DNA of 25,373 bases from Planctomycetota bacterium. GTDB taxonomy: Bacteria > Planctomycetota > PUPC01 > JACPCR01. The stretch spans positions 1-25,373 of the forward strand of contig JASLXP010001136.1 in NCBI GenBank assembly GCA_030740295.1, written 5' to 3'. The notes under the pieces are model-generated. The model searched no databases, had not been told where the DNA came from, and saw nothing but the letters and a program-made list of their open reading frames with translations. Below are positions 24,473-25,373 of this stretch, piece after piece. Each line of letters begins with the position of its first letter. Position 1 is the first letter of the stretch. The translations under genes and the position numbers were made by a program.

Positions 24473-25373
24473 ATGAATCAATATCCTGCCTTCAAAGTTG
24501 CCGCAGCCCATGTGTCGCCTGTCTTTCTCGACACTGAGCGAACCGTCGAGAAGACCTGTTCGCTGATTCGCGAAGCTGCCGGGAACGGGGCGGAGTTGAT
24601 CGTCTTTCCGGAGACTTTCATACCTGCGTTTCCTGTCTGGCTATCGCTGCAGTCGCCGATTCACAATCACGAATTCTTTAAGCGACTGGCCGCGAGCGCG
24701 ATTCGGTGTCCCGGACCGGAGATTGCACAGATCGCCGAGACTGCCCGTTCCTGTGGCATCTTTGTCTCTGCCGGTTTCAACGAAGGCACAGATGCAAGTG
24801 TCGGCTGCATCTGGAATTCAAACGCACTGATTGGAGATGACGGGTCGGTTCTCTGCCATCATCGCAAGATCGTCCCGACGTATTACGAAAAGCTCGTCTG
24901 GGCCCCCGGCGATGGTGGCGGGCTCCAGGTTTGCGAGACTCGTATCGGCCGGCTCGGCATGCTCATCTGTGGCGAAAACACCAACCCGCTTGCCCGCTAC
25001 ACTCTGATTGCGCAGGGAGAGCAGGTTCACTTCGCCACCTATCCGCCCATCTGGCCGACCCATTCACCGGAGGACGCGGGGACATACGATTTGAAGCAGG
25101 CGATTCAGATCCGTGCCGGTGCCCACTCATTTGAAGGCAAATTATTTACGGTAGTCGCTTCCGCCTTTCTCGACAAGGCCGCCTGGGATGAGCTGTCCGC
25201 ACTGAATGCCGAGGCTGGCGAGGTACTGGACGCCAGCCCGCGGGGCGTATCGCTGGTCACGGGCCCGGGCGGGCTGCCGGTCAGTGAGATAGTGCAGGAC
25301 GAGGAATCCCTGCTTTACGCGGATATCGATATCTCGGCATGCGTAGAGCCCAAGCAGATTCATGATGTCGCCG
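24473..25373 (+). CDS. Nitrilase (aliphatic nitrilase / cyanide hydratase branch), 3' end cut by the window
   Basis: An open frame of 300 codons runs from ATG at 24473 to the window edge without a stop. It belongs to the carbon-nitrogen hydrolase superfamily with the full triad: E47 in VFPETF, K132 in HHRKIVPTYYEKLVW and C166 in LICGENTNPLARY. The sequence around the Cys and the following AQGEQVHFATYPP are characteristic of the true nitrilase branch, which hydrolyses nitriles to carboxylic acids and ammonia, and not of amidases. Family members are about 310-350 residues, so only a short tail is missing. The substrate is not readable from sequence. It is divergent from the TPR-peptidase gene. 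Confidence 0.92.
   Translation, partial: MNQYPAFKVAAAHVSPVFLDTERTVEKTCSLIREAAGNGAELIVFPETFIPAFPVWLSLQSPIHNHEFFKRLAASAIRCPGPEIAQIAETARSCGIFVSAGFNEGTDASVGCIWNSNALIGDDGSVLCHHRKIVPTYYEKLVWAPGDGGGLQVCETRIGRLGMLICGENTNPLARYTLIAQGEQVHFATYPPIWPTHSPEDAGTYDLKQAIQIRAGAHSFEGKLFTVVASAFLDKAAWDELSALNAEAGEVLDASPRGVSLVTGPGGLPVSEIVQDEESLLYADIDISACVEPKQIHDVA

Overview
The window is about 25 kb of bacterial chromosome with moderately high GC. It holds 13 recognisable protein genes on both strands, large secreted or membrane proteins, many weak or absent Shine-Dalgarno sites, and several palindromic intergenic repeats. No rRNA, tRNA, CRISPR array, transposase or phage gene is visible. The protein families (sulfatase-like enzymes, UroD-like proteins, DUF4091 glycoside hydrolases, heparinase II/III-like proteins, a methyltransferase-like/PQQ-propeller fusion, TPR-peptidase MA) are typical of Planctomycetota and related, largely uncultured lineages such as Hydrogenedentota, Lentisphaerota or Poribacteria. 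That assignment is an inference from content only.

Layout. 1-245: three copies of a short palindromic repeat. 246-494 (-): DUF5678 protein. 624-3136 (-): sulfatase-superfamily gene and UroD-like gene, overlapping by ATGA. 3352-9266 (+): secreted DUF4091-type glycoside hydrolase with two carbohydrate-binding-like modules, then a heparinase II/III-like protein, with a hairpin between them. 9279-10262 (-): mannonate dehydratase. 10485-10696: a nested fold-back element. 10751-11704 (-): five-bladed glycosidase-like propeller. 11830-14988 (+): secreted PQQ-like propeller protein. 15038-16111 (+): leuB. 16170-17306 (-): membrane-anchored SGNH hydrolase. 17466-20225 (+): single-pass membrane protein with two repeat tracts. 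20284-21111 (-): HEAT-repeat protein. 21301-21364: long perfect hairpin. 21405-24215 (-): TPR protein with a peptidase MA-like zinc protease domain. 24473 to the end (+): nitrilase, cut by the window edge.

From 624 to about 14988 the genes look like a polysaccharide-degradation neighbourhood. A glycoside hydrolase with binding modules, a heparinase-like lyase, a sulfatase-superfamily esterase, a second glycosidase-like propeller and mannonate dehydratase would together suit an anionic glycan containing uronic acid. Only mannonate dehydratase has a near-certain reaction. The joint pathway is inference. No transporter, regulator, uronate isomerase or KDG kinase lies in the window.

The right half is more generic: leucine biosynthesis, a nitrilase, and envelope or scaffold proteins of unknown role (TPR, HEAT and the repeat-rich membrane protein). 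The most unusual features are a sulfatase-like enzyme with Thr in place of the formylglycine Cys, a UroD-like protein with H-x-D-G, the GCGAG-loop repeats whose stems change in a compensating way, and the repeat-rich membrane protein.
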